This document shows positions 19,763 through 28,530 of a DNA stretch of 52,173 nt, piece by piece (positions within the stretch are counted from its first letter, which is position 1; the number at the start of each line of letters is the position of its first letter). The notes under the pieces were generated by a model. That model saw only the letters and a program-made list of their open reading frames with translations, was not told where the DNA came from and searched no databases. This stretch comes from Candidatus Chloroploca sp. Khr17 (GTDB taxonomy: Bacteria; Chloroflexota; Chloroflexia; Chloroflexales; Chloroflexaceae). Where the stretch lies: NCBI RefSeq assembly GCF_004138165.1, contig NZ_RYFF01000039.1:1-52173 (forward strand). Reading direction: 5' to 3'. The position numbers were made by a program, and so were the translations under genes.

Positions 19763-21391
19763 ATGGCTGTTCTTACCGGAATTGATCTGCTTGGCATTCA
19801 ACGGTACGTCTTTGCCTCGAACCGCCTGAAGGATGTGCTTGCCGCTTCATGGATGGTCGATCATGTGGTCAGCAAGGCGAACCTCATCGAGCACGGCATC
19901 ACGGAAGACCGGATCATCCTGGCTGGTGGCGGCAACGCTATCCTTGCGTTTGAAGACGTATCTGCGGCCCGTACCTGGACCACACGATACACGCGCTGGT
20001 TGCTAGATAGCGCACCTGGACTTGAGATCGTCGTGGCTCACCAACCCTACGATAGCCAGAAGTTGGCCTGGGCACTTAAGGCGCTTGCCATCAATCTGGC
20101 TCGTGCCAAACTCGAACGCCGACCAAGCGCGCCGCAACTTGGGTTGAGCGTGACAGAGTCGTGTGTGCTGACAGAGCTACCCGCGATCACGATTATTAAA
20201 GATCAAGGTGATGATCAAGGTGAACGCGTATCAGCACGCATTGCCAAGCAACGTGAGCATCTCCAGGACGCGAAAAGCCGCTGGCAGCAATTCTTGCCCC
20301 ATCAGTTCATCCATGTTCCGGGATGGAGGTTTGCTTTTCCCGATGACCTTGATGTGATGGGGCGAAGTCATGGGGAGACGAGTCTTGTCGGGGTGGTGCA
20401 TATCGACGGGAATAGTCTTGGCCTCGCGATTACCCAGTGGGTGCAACGCTGTATCGAGAACGAGGTTGACGATGCCCACGTTCGTCTGGAGTATCGGGCA
20501 TGGTCAAGTAAGCTTGCTGAACTTCTTGCCCACGTTCTTGAGACCGTAGTCACGCGGGTCGTCAATGCGCTTGTTGAAGAGCCGAACGAGCGAGGTGTGC
20601 AGCAATGGATGCTGCGGGGCATGCCCGCGCAGCTTGACTTCCCACTCCAAACTCATCAGGAGACAATTTCGCTTCCCATCCGCCCCATCTTACTTGGCGG
20701 CGATGATCTGACCTTTGTGTGCGATGGGCGCATCGCGCTGGATCTTGCAGTCACGGCACTCAACGCGTTTGGGGCGCAGACGATCCCCCATCTTGGTGAA
20801 GATGGTGGGGAGATGCGTCTTACGGCTTGCGCAGGCGTTGCGCTCGTGAAAGCCCACGCATCGTTCTACCGCAGCTACGAACTGGCCGAGAGGCTTTGTG
20901 CTTCCGCCAAGTATGCCCGGAACAGCTACAACAAAAAACACCACTCCGAGTCGGGCTCCTGGCTCGATTGGCATATCGGCTCGGTGCGCCCCTCTGACAC
21001 CATCACAGAACTGCGGAAGCGTCAGTATGCTGGGGACAAACTGACTATGCGCCCCTATCCACTCACGCATGAGGCGCGTCCTCAGACGTGGGCTTGGCTC
21101 GACCGTGAACTGCTTGGGCCGGTCGAGGCAGCCAAGCAAGGGTTGCGCGGTGCTGATGTCTGGGCGAACAGTCGCAGCCGCGTGAAGCAGCTGGATGGAC
21201 TGGTTCACGCGGGGGGGGACAGTATCAAACGTCAACTGGAAGCGTGGAACGTGCAGTTACCAGCACGGCTATCAAGCGCATCAAGCAACGGTTTCATTGG
21301 CCCACGCACCCCGTTGCTTGATGCGACCGAACTGCTTGATCTGCATCTCCGCTTAGATCGCGACTCAGACGTAGGGAGGGACGCCTCATGA
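19763..21391 (+). CDS. cas10: Cas10 (type III-D), cyclase-type without HD domain
   Basis: 542 aa, shorter than typical Cas10 (700-900). It starts directly with the first palm: LTGIDLLGIQRYVFASNRLK and DVLAASWMVDHVV, the GIQ..I..T..LKD motif. VGVVHIDGNSLG (about residue 211) and RPILLGGDDLTFVCDG (GGDD at about 312-315) are the palm motifs; GGDD is the site that makes cyclic oligoadenylate. RLTACAGVALVKAHASFYRS and LAERLCASAKYARN follow. No N-terminal HD nuclease is present, so the complex probably cannot cut DNA through Cas10 and should act by signalling. It overlaps the next gene by ATGA. Together with the CARF gene just upstream this supports an active second-messenger pathway. Confidence 0.88.
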   Translation: MAVLTGIDLLGIQRYVFASNRLKDVLAASWMVDHVVSKANLIEHGITEDRIILAGGGNAILAFEDVSAARTWTTRYTRWLLDSAPGLEIVVAHQPYDSQKLAWALKALAINLARAKLERRPSAPQLGLSVTESCVLTELPAITIIKDQGDDQGERVSARIAKQREHLQDAKSRWQQFLPHQFIHVPGWRFAFPDDLDVMGRSHGETSLVGVVHIDGNSLGLAITQWVQRCIENEVDDAHVRLEYRAWSSKLAELLAHVLETVVTRVVNALVEEPNERGVQQWMLRGMPAQLDFPLQTHQETISLPIRPILLGGDDLTFVCDGRIALDLAVTALNAFGAQTIPHLGEDGGEMRLTACAGVALVKAHASFYRSYELAERLCASAKYARNSYNKKHHSESGSWLDWHIGSVRPSDTITELRKRQYAGDKLTMRPYPLTHEARPQTWAWLDRELLGPVEAAKQGLRGADVWANSRSRVKQLDGLVHAGGDSIKRQLEAWNVQLPARLSSASSNGFIGPRTPLLDATELLDLHLRLDRDSDVGRDAS

Positions 21392-22035
21392 CCCAGGACG
21401 AGAAACCTGCATTTTTGCGGATCGATCTTCTCTCCGATAGCACCTTCAGCCGTGGTGAGGGAACCGCTGGTATAGTGGATACAGACATTGACCGTGATGA
21501 CTATGGCATGCCCTGTATCGGGGGCAAAACCGTGCGCGGCCTACTCCGTGACACATGGCTCTCAATGGCCCCCCATTTTCCTGACCTTGAGGCAGCGGCA
21601 GAGCGCGTGCTTGGGCGCAGCCAAAGCCTTGCTGACGCCTGCCGTCTGCGGATTGGTGACGCACTATTGCCAGAACCGATCCGCCGCATGGTGCGGCAAG
21701 CGGTTGAGCGTCAGGAGTATCCGCTCACCCCGGCCATGATCCTTGATGGGTTCACCTGCATTCGCTATCAGACGGCTGAGGATCGGGAAACTGGTGCCCC
21801 AGATGCAACCACACTGCGTTCATCACGCCTGGTGATCCGAGGTTGCAGCTTGGAAGCACGCCTGACCTGGTTGCATGGCTATCAACCAGAGCCTTCCGAC
21901 CTCCGCCTGCTCAGTTTGTGTGTCTTAGCCACGCGCCACGGTGGGTTGTTGCGCAACCGAGGACGCGGTCATCTTCAGATGACCCTTGATGGCGATCTGG
22001 CGAAGACACGGCACTATGCGGAGGTAAGTCAATGA
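21388..22035 (+). CDS. Cas7-like RAMP protein (Csm3-type)
   Basis: 215 aa. The opening LRIDLLSDSTFSRGEG and TAGIVDTDIDRDDYGMPCIG then GKTVRGLLRDTW are the RAMP pattern of a beta strand, Gly-rich turn and the IPGK..RG.LR motif. HGGLLRNRGRGHLQMTL near residue 190 is the Gly-rich loop at the end of the fold. Cas7 subunits form the backbone that coats the crRNA, and an Asp in the thumb loop of Csm3 cuts target RNA; DTDIDRDD offers candidate Asp residues. ATGA overlaps on both sides link it to cas10 and csx10. Which position in the complex it takes cannot be told from sequence. Confidence 0.8.
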   Translation: MTQDEKPAFLRIDLLSDSTFSRGEGTAGIVDTDIDRDDYGMPCIGGKTVRGLLRDTWLSMAPHFPDLEAAAERVLGRSQSLADACRLRIGDALLPEPIRRMVRQAVERQEYPLTPAMILDGFTCIRYQTAEDRETGAPDATTLRSSRLVIRGCSLEARLTWLHGYQPEPSDLRLLSLCVLATRHGGLLRNRGRGHLQMTLDGDLAKTRHYAEVSQ

Positions 22036-23765
22036 ACAAGCCCGCAACCCCGACCTACCTGCATTACACCCTCCGCCTCCGCTCGCCCGCGATCCTGACG
22101 ATGTTTGCGGGCGATCCCAACAGTGCGGCCACCAAAGCGTTCATTCCCGGGAGTACCCTGCGCGGGCTTGTTGCGGCACGGCTGCTCGCCAACGGCTTTG
22201 CTGACCACAGCGACGAATTTTGGCGACTCATTCTCTCAGGTGAGGTGCGCTATCTGCATGCCTATCCCGAACTAGGCGGCGCACGATCCATGCCCCTGCC
22301 CGTCGCTTGGAAGCGCACGAAGGACGCTGATGATGACGTGGTTGATCTCGCCGGCTTCAGCGGAGAGACCACGCCGCTCGTTGTTGATGATGACGACGAT
22401 GCGGTTTGGCCGAAGGTTGCCCTTGTGTCATGCGCTGAATCGTTCATGTCCGCCTCCGTTTCAAGCGGTACGTGGCTCGTTGCGACACCAACGATTGGAT
22501 CGCGGCTTCATCAGCAGCGTGACCGGGTGAAAGGGCGCCCATGGAAAGATTCAAGCGCTCCGAACGCGCAGTCGCAGGGTACGATCTTTGCCTATGAGTA
22601 CCTTGAGGCTGAGCAAGTCTTCAGTGGGACGATCCAGCTTCAGCCTGAGGTGCAGAACGACCTTGGTTTGCTCAAACAGTTGCTGACGAGTAGTCCGATC
22701 TTTTTTGGACGTTCCCGGCGAGCGGGCTATGGCGGCGATGCTGAACTGGTCTTTACTGGTCAGGGGGATCGCGAGTATGAGCATGTTACTGGACGTCTGC
22801 AAACCGATCTGCTGACCGAAACATCCTTCAGAGTATTGCTCACCTCGGCCTACCTAGGTCGCCACCCGATCACCGGCCAGTTTGATCCCTCTGCACTAGG
22901 CGACGAGCTTTGCCGCCAGTTGGATGGTGCCGCGACGGTTGAACGCATGCGTTGTGCCTTTACCACCGTCGGTGGCTTTAATCGCAAGTGGCGCTTGCAT
23001 CTTCCCGAAGCGCAAGCCGTTGCTGCGGGAACGGTGCTGGTGCTTAGAGCGACGGCCCCGATCTCTGTTGCCAAGTTGCGCATGCTTGAGCATGATGGAC
23101 TCGGCGAGCGTCGGAGCGAGGGTTTTGGGCGGCTTGTCTTCCTCGAAGCTCCCAATCAACTGCACATGCGACTGCGTTCTCATGATGCGCACGCAGACCC
23201 GCACCCACGGGACGAGGGCGCTGTTGTGCTTACAGGGATGGCCCCAGAGCAACGCCAGCACCTTGACGCCCTCGAAGCGCGCATCGTTCTGGCGGCGGCA
23301 CGGGCAGAACTGGATCGGGTGGCTGCTGAGCTTGCTGCCAAGGCAAAGCAGCGCCCAACGACGAGTTTGCTTGGGCGCTTACGTACGCTCTTCCGCCCCG
23401 TTGTCGATGAGCAAACCGCTGCAGAGGCGCTTACTCGCCTTGCACAGTGGTGCGACGACGATGACCGTCACGCTCTCAAAAAGCCTGCGCGGAGTCAACT
23501 CGACCGTTGCGCAATGACGTCCCAGAACCTGCGTTCATGGCTCGTGCAGTTGGCACAGGCTGATCATGGTACGCCAGGCTGGACGGCGCTCCTTCACGCC
23601 GCCGGTGATCAGACCACCTTGACGAGACTCGCGCTGCAACACCACCTCACCCAGCGCGAAGCAGCCGAGGCCATCGTGCATGGTCATGCGGCGCTGCTAC
23701 GGGTGTATCTCATTGACGCGCTGCTCGTTACGCTGGCGCGATTGAATCGTGGAGATATGCAATGA
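22032..23765 (+). CDS. csx10: Csx10-like RAMP protein (Cas5 group, type III-D)
   Basis: 577 aa. It begins with LHYTLRLRSPAILTMFAGDP and FIPGSTLRGLVAARLL, the RAMP opening of Csx10, continues with FGRSRRAGYGGDAELVF and then carries a second RAMP-like unit (RVLLTSAYLGRHPITGQFDP, then LGERRSEGFGRLVFLEAP). The last 170 residues are helical (LDALEARIVLAAARAELDRV), possibly doing the job of a small subunit. Csx10 is the Cas5-type subunit that defines type III-D and binds the 5' handle of the crRNA. An acidic stretch of seven Asp/Glu (VVDDDDDAVW) is a loop oddity. Both ends overlap neighbours by ATGA. Confidence 0.82.
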   Translation: MNKPATPTYLHYTLRLRSPAILTMFAGDPNSAATKAFIPGSTLRGLVAARLLANGFADHSDEFWRLILSGEVRYLHAYPELGGARSMPLPVAWKRTKDADDDVVDLAGFSGETTPLVVDDDDDAVWPKVALVSCAESFMSASVSSGTWLVATPTIGSRLHQQRDRVKGRPWKDSSAPNAQSQGTIFAYEYLEAEQVFSGTIQLQPEVQNDLGLLKQLLTSSPIFFGRSRRAGYGGDAELVFTGQGDREYEHVTGRLQTDLLTETSFRVLLTSAYLGRHPITGQFDPSALGDELCRQLDGAATVERMRCAFTTVGGFNRKWRLHLPEAQAVAAGTVLVLRATAPISVAKLRMLEHDGLGERRSEGFGRLVFLEAPNQLHMRLRSHDAHADPHPRDEGAVVLTGMAPEQRQHLDALEARIVLAAARAELDRVAAELAAKAKQRPTTSLLGRLRTLFRPVVDEQTAAEALTRLAQWCDDDDRHALKKPARSQLDRCAMTSQNLRSWLVQLAQADHGTPGWTALLHAAGDQTTLTRLALQHHLTQREAAEAIVHGHAALLRVYLIDALLVTLARLNRGDMQ

Positions 23766-25255
23766 CTGCAAACCCCCTTGCTGATGCAATGCCACCGCGC
23801 CCGGTCGAAGCGCGGTGGGTGATCTGTGGCCTGCTCACGCTTGAAACTGCCCTCCACCTTGGCGGTAGTGCGAGTGAGCGGATAGACATGCCCGTGCTAC
23901 GCGACTCCCGTGAGGGTAAGCCGCTGCTACCAGGGACAACCCTCGCTGGCGCGTTGCGGAGCGCCCTCACGGATCGACTTGCTGGGTATTGGAGCGCTAA
24001 GCCAGAGTCATCTCAGGTTGCCCACCTTTTCGGCGGATGGCGGGGCGATGACGACGGATCGCAGAGTCCTCTGATCGTGTTTGATGCGCTTGGGCAATTG
24101 CCTGATGCTCAAGGTATCGAAATTCGTGATGGCGTCGCGATTGATCCCACAAGTGGAACTGCCGAGGATCAGAAGAAGTACGACTATGAGGTTGTGCCGG
24201 CGGGTACGACGTTTCCCATCCGGATCGATCTGCTGCTGCCAGTCCCGGGAAGCCGCCACCACCCCACCCCACCCACAGAGCAAGAACTGCTCGCCAGTTT
24301 AGCCATGGCGCTTGATGCCTTGACACATGGTGAGACCGCCTTTGGGGCAAGGCGCTCGCGTGGGCTTGGCAGAGTCCGGGCCGTTTGGTCAGCCCGGCGC
24401 TTCGATCTCAGTTCCGCAGTGGGCTGGCGCACATGGATCGGAGCAGATCATCAGCAACCCAATTTGATACCACCAAGCCAGGTTTCCATCCGCGATGTGC
24501 TTGAGGCTGCTGCCCCCGCTGCGTTTCGCCCCCTTGAGCTTGCCCTTGATCGGCGCGAACGGGTCGTCATCGCCCTCAACCTCCAGGTTGTTCACGACAT
24601 CCTCGTGCGTAGCCCTAGCCCCGAGCCGCTTGCGCCTGATGTCACCCACCTCCAGAGCGGCGGTGCACCGATTCTGCCTGGGACGAGCCTTGCGGGGGTC
24701 ATGCGTGCCCATGCCCTACGGATTGCGCGGTTAGTACGTGACCATCATGACGCCGAAGCGTGGATTGAGCGCCTCTTTGGGCCACGCTTTGAAGGTCAAT
24801 CCCCAACCAATGATCGCCAGCCGCGAGCCTCGCGGGTACGGATCAGCGAAGCGCGGCTGACGCAGAGCCACCCACAGACGCAGACGCGGGTTGCCCTTGA
24901 TCGCTTCACCCAGGGAACCGTTCCTACGGCGCTCTTCGACGAACAGACCGACGTTGCAGGAAGGGCGACCGTACACGTGGAACTCTGGAAACCCCATGAG
25001 GGTGAGCTGGGGCTGATCCTGCTGGTACTCAAGGATCTGCTCGCTGGATGGCTTCCGGTTGGCGGGACAACAAATGTTGGTCGGGGCGTCTTACAAGGCC
25101 AAGCGACCGTCACATGGTATGACGGTGATGGGAAGCCCCCTCGTTTGGCCACCATCCAGCCGGGAGCGTACCCCTCTGGCACAGCGGCGCAGGCGATCAA
25201 TCAAGCGATTACGGCGTTTCACGAGGCGAAATCACTTCAACAAACTGCGAGGTAG
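23762..25255 (+). CDS. double Cas7-like RAMP fusion (type III-D)
   Basis: 497 aa containing two RAMP units in series. Unit one: ICGLLTLETALHLGGSASER, LLPGTTLAGALRSALTDRLA and the end loop FGARRSRGLGRVRAVW (about residue 200). Unit two: VVIALNLQVVHDILVRSPSP, ILPGTSLAGVMRAHALRIAR, then VALDRFTQGTVPTALFDEQT and TTNVGRGVLQGQATV (about residue 445). DRFTQG..ALFDE is the kind of thumb loop in which Csm3-like subunits carry the target-RNA-cutting Asp. Fused Cas7 subunits are known in III-D and III-E effectors and reduce the number of separate proteins. Start overlaps csx10 (ATGA); csx19 begins three bases after the stop. Confidence 0.82.
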   Translation: MTANPLADAMPPRPVEARWVICGLLTLETALHLGGSASERIDMPVLRDSREGKPLLPGTTLAGALRSALTDRLAGYWSAKPESSQVAHLFGGWRGDDDGSQSPLIVFDALGQLPDAQGIEIRDGVAIDPTSGTAEDQKKYDYEVVPAGTTFPIRIDLLLPVPGSRHHPTPPTEQELLASLAMALDALTHGETAFGARRSRGLGRVRAVWSARRFDLSSAVGWRTWIGADHQQPNLIPPSQVSIRDVLEAAAPAAFRPLELALDRRERVVIALNLQVVHDILVRSPSPEPLAPDVTHLQSGGAPILPGTSLAGVMRAHALRIARLVRDHHDAEAWIERLFGPRFEGQSPTNDRQPRASRVRISEARLTQSHPQTQTRVALDRFTQGTVPTALFDEQTDVAGRATVHVELWKPHEGELGLILLVLKDLLAGWLPVGGTTNVGRGVLQGQATVTWYDGDGKPPRLATIQPGAYPSGTAAQAINQAITAFHEAKSLQQTAR

Positions 25256-25258
25256 TGC

Positions 25259-25894
25259 ATGACTGGCTCTGATCATTCAGTGCAACTCTTTGGTTGCGAC
25301 CTGCTGCCCCTCGACGCCGTGGCATGTGAGCAGTACCTTGCGTGGCTCATCGGCGAAGCGGGGACCGCTGAACCAAACGCCCTTGGTTCAGCACGATGGC
25401 TCCTTGCCCATAGCCTTGATGGGATCACCTGGGGCCGTTATGAGCGAACAACGCAAACATGGCTGCTTGGCCATACCATTGCGCCTGAAATTTCGCCACC
25501 ATTGCAGCGGCAAATGCTCCTTGAGTTACGCATCTTTGGGGCTGCTGGTGAAGTCTTGATCTGGCGTACTGATGACGGACTACGGGGCCGAGTGCTGCGC
25601 GAAGATGGAGAAGCGTATCAACGAGACAATCCCCTTCGTCCAGCCGATGAGGAACGTATTGTGCTGGGCAGGCATATCCTCGAAACGCATCATACTGCGG
25701 GCTTTACCCATGTCCGCGACGGAACGGCGAAAGAACAGGTACTGCCGCTTGTCGTAAGCGAACAGGATCTCCGCTCGGGCAAGGTGCGCCTTGTGATCCG
25801 CAACTACTACGAGGCGGATGCAACGACAGGGGTGGTACGCATTGCCGCGACACGCTTGGTCAAACTCACAATAGGAGGCAACGATGGCGCTTGA
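25259..25894 (+). CDS. csx19: Csx19 (TIGR03984 family, type III-D)
   Basis: 211 aa. The central part, EVLIWRTDDGLRGRVLREDG followed by DEERIVLGRHILE, then GFTHVRDGTAKEQVLPLVV and LVIRNYYEADATTGVVRIAA with TRLVKLTIGG, matches the pattern I know for Csx19/TIGR03984. These proteins are found only with type III-D modules; their exact place in the complex is not settled to my knowledge, and a role as a structural subunit or in crRNA handling is possible. It overlaps the next RAMP gene by 11 bases. No membrane segment or catalytic motif is visible. Confidence 0.75.
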   Translation: MTGSDHSVQLFGCDLLPLDAVACEQYLAWLIGEAGTAEPNALGSARWLLAHSLDGITWGRYERTTQTWLLGHTIAPEISPPLQRQMLLELRIFGAAGEVLIWRTDDGLRGRVLREDGEAYQRDNPLRPADEERIVLGRHILETHHTAGFTHVRDGTAKEQVLPLVVSEQDLRSGKVRLVIRNYYEADATTGVVRIAATRLVKLTIGGNDGA

Positions 25895-28334
25895 ACTGGG
25901 TAAGTTGGTAGTCCGAAAGAACAAGAACAAGCCTCCAACGATTCAAGTTGAAATAAATGGAAAACTATTCAGTCCTACTGGTAGTGAAATTTCACAATCG
26001 GTGCTTGATCGCTTAGCAGAGCTTGATGGTCAAGAAGTCGAGTTTGAGCGAGTGAAGGGTCAACCCAAACAGGTTCGCGAGCGTGGCGGTCGCTTTGTCG
26101 CACCACGACAAGGTGTCCCCGCAGATCCACGCAATCAGAGGCGCGGTCATGGCGGGGGTGGCGCAAACCAGCCGCAAAGCAGTACGCAGCCAAGTGCTAG
26201 CGGATCGCCTGCCGACTTCCGTAACCCCTACAACTTTGTTCCGGCCCCTCCGCGCACCCTTGCCGATCCTGAGCTTGGTGATCAGTGCCCGATTGACCAA
26301 TCTATATTTAATATTGATCGCTACTCAGGCTGGTTGCGCGTGCGCATGGTTGCCCAAACGCCGCTGCTCGTGCCCGACACCGAGCATGTTCGCGAGGAAA
26401 ACCACCATAAGACCTATCCACTCCGTGTAGGAAAAGATGACACGCCTCTGATTCCCGCCTCAAGTGTGCGGGGCATGCTCCGTTCCGCCTATGAGACGAT
26501 CACCAACTCGCGCTTTGGCCGCTTCTCTAGCGTTCATACAAACCGCCTCGCTTTCCGTATGTCCACAGCCGACGGCTTGCAACTGATTCCTGCCCGTATC
26601 ATCAACGGTCACATCCACCTGCTCACAGGTACTTCACGCATCGGTGGCGAGGGTAAACCAGACGGCCCGATGTATGCGGCGTGGTTGCCAAGGTATCACC
26701 GCAATGGACAGATTGCTACCGGGGCCATCCGTTATCCAGATCGCAGTCTACCAAAGCATGGCGATGAGGTGGTATGTTGGGTAGAGAAAATACAGTACAC
26801 CAACCCAAGATTTTTCTGGCGTGTTCGTAGAATGGTGCGAGGGAATGATCTTGATCAGCTTGGCCCGCAACCAGAGGCCAGCCAACCGCATGGAAAGACA
26901 GCACCAGCTCAACCCCAAGAAATGCGACGCATCCACGGCTGGGTTTGCATCACCAATGCCAACATCAACCGCAAACACGACGAGCGGGTATTCTTCCAAG
27001 ATGGAGCCCCTGCCGCTGAGCCATTTGCTGTGACAGAGCAGCATAAGCGCATGTGGTGGGAATTGATCCAAAACTATCAAGCCATCCATGAGGATGAGCT
27101 TGCAAGACGTGCAAGGAACAACGAACAGCCTGATGCGTATTTGGGCGGTGAGCCAGGAAGAACTGCATGGTCACGACACATCTACATGGAGCATGCTCGC
27201 GAGCTAACTGACGGCACACTATGCTATGTGCGCTTGAATGCAGATCAGACAGATGTCGAGGCGCTTTTCCCCGTCATGATCTCACGCGAACTCTATGCAG
27301 TTGCGCCGTGGGATCTCCTTGATGCATCCTTGCTTCCGGCTGCCTCGACTAACCAACTCTCGCCCGCCAACCGCGTCTTTGGCTGGGTTAAGGCTGATGC
27401 CGACACTGGAGCAAGGGACGAGAAGCAGGTCGCTATACGTGGGTTGCTGCGCGTGGGGCCAATCACCTGTCTTTCAAGTCGCGATGATGCCGTGGAAGAA
27501 TTTGCACCTCCGGGTGTTCCCCTCGCTATTCTTGCAACGCCCAAGCCGCAACAGGGGCGCTTCTATGTTGCCAAATCGCCTAAAGGTGAAGCACTGACTA
27601 ACGGCCTCTCGAAGCAGGAAGCGGGATACCAGGCACGCAAAGGGCTACGTGGGCGCAAAGTTTACCCTCACCAGCGCAGCTTACCCAATGGCCACTGGGA
27701 GCATCCTACTGAAGATCGAACGCAGCAGGGGCTGGGTAACCCAGCTCACTATCAAGAGTATCGGCGACCAGGGGGACGGCGCGATGAGCAGAACCGCTCG
27801 ATCCTTGGCTGGGTCAAGCCCAGTGCGGTCTTCACCTTCGATCTGCATGTACAAAACCTATCTGTCGTCGAACTTGGGGCGCTGCTCTGGCTTGTAGATC
27901 TGCCTGAAGAGCACTTCTTACGCTTTGGGAGTGGGAAACCGTTCGGTTTCGGCAGCGTACGCTTGTCTATTGAGACTTGTGATGTGCGTACTGGTGCCGC
28001 ATTACGTGCCCGCTATCGCACATGGCATGAAGACGGCCCCCTCAGTGATCCCCGTGAAGCAGCCGTTGCTGCCTTCAAGCAGGCGGTAGCTCACGCTTAT
28101 AACGCTACATTTGAAAAAGTTCCATTCATCAACGCCTTTCTGGTCGCCTGCTTTGGGCATAACGATAACCTCCCCACACACTACCCGCGCGCAACAGCCG
28201 ATGGTCAGGCTGGCCCGCCAAGCCCGGCAGGTGAGGCATTCAAATGGTTTGTTGCCAATGAACGAAATGGCACACGATATGCGCTTTTAGATCTCGTGCA
28301 GGATCGTGGCTTGCCCACGTTGCCCGAAAAATAA
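25884..28334 (+). CDS. large RAMP protein, TIGR03986 family
   Basis: 816 aa. An N-terminal basic region (residues 1-75, VVRKNKNKPPTIQVEINGKL) resembles a small RNA-binding barrel and is followed by a low-complexity linker (RRGHGGGGANQPQSSTQPSA). The RAMP core starts near 150: WLRVRMVAQTPLLVPDTEHV, then LIPASSVRGMLRSAYETITN, the xPxSSxRGMLR motif of Csm3/Csm5-like proteins. The C-terminal part has LLWLVDLPEEHFLRFGSGKP and FGFGSVRLSIETCD, the Gly-rich loop. TIGR03986 is a standard III-D backbone component. It is the last gene of the effector operon; 196 non-coding bases separate it from DUF499. Confidence 0.82.
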   Translation: MALELGKLVVRKNKNKPPTIQVEINGKLFSPTGSEISQSVLDRLAELDGQEVEFERVKGQPKQVRERGGRFVAPRQGVPADPRNQRRGHGGGGANQPQSSTQPSASGSPADFRNPYNFVPAPPRTLADPELGDQCPIDQSIFNIDRYSGWLRVRMVAQTPLLVPDTEHVREENHHKTYPLRVGKDDTPLIPASSVRGMLRSAYETITNSRFGRFSSVHTNRLAFRMSTADGLQLIPARIINGHIHLLTGTSRIGGEGKPDGPMYAAWLPRYHRNGQIATGAIRYPDRSLPKHGDEVVCWVEKIQYTNPRFFWRVRRMVRGNDLDQLGPQPEASQPHGKTAPAQPQEMRRIHGWVCITNANINRKHDERVFFQDGAPAAEPFAVTEQHKRMWWELIQNYQAIHEDELARRARNNEQPDAYLGGEPGRTAWSRHIYMEHARELTDGTLCYVRLNADQTDVEALFPVMISRELYAVAPWDLLDASLLPAASTNQLSPANRVFGWVKADADTGARDEKQVAIRGLLRVGPITCLSSRDDAVEEFAPPGVPLAILATPKPQQGRFYVAKSPKGEALTNGLSKQEAGYQARKGLRGRKVYPHQRSLPNGHWEHPTEDRTQQGLGNPAHYQEYRRPGGRRDEQNRSILGWVKPSAVFTFDLHVQNLSVVELGALLWLVDLPEEHFLRFGSGKPFGFGSVRLSIETCDVRTGAALRARYRTWHEDGPLSDPREAAVAAFKQAVAHAYNATFEKVPFINAFLVACFGHNDNLPTHYPRATADGQAGPPSPAGEAFKWFVANERNGTRYALLDLVQDRGLPTLPEK

Positions 28335-28530
28335 GCCTGGGTCACGCGATCCTGACGTGCTACGAAGGCACAGGGAGCACCTGGTGATGATGCGCACCCT
28401 CGACATCAATCATTGCCAATCGTGGTAGGCCGCCAAGAAGCCCTCGCATCCCAAGGCAGTGAGGGTAGGGCAACGTCGAACGATGGACACCGCCACCGCC
28501 GTGCAGTAGGTGAGCGATAAGGAGCAACCG

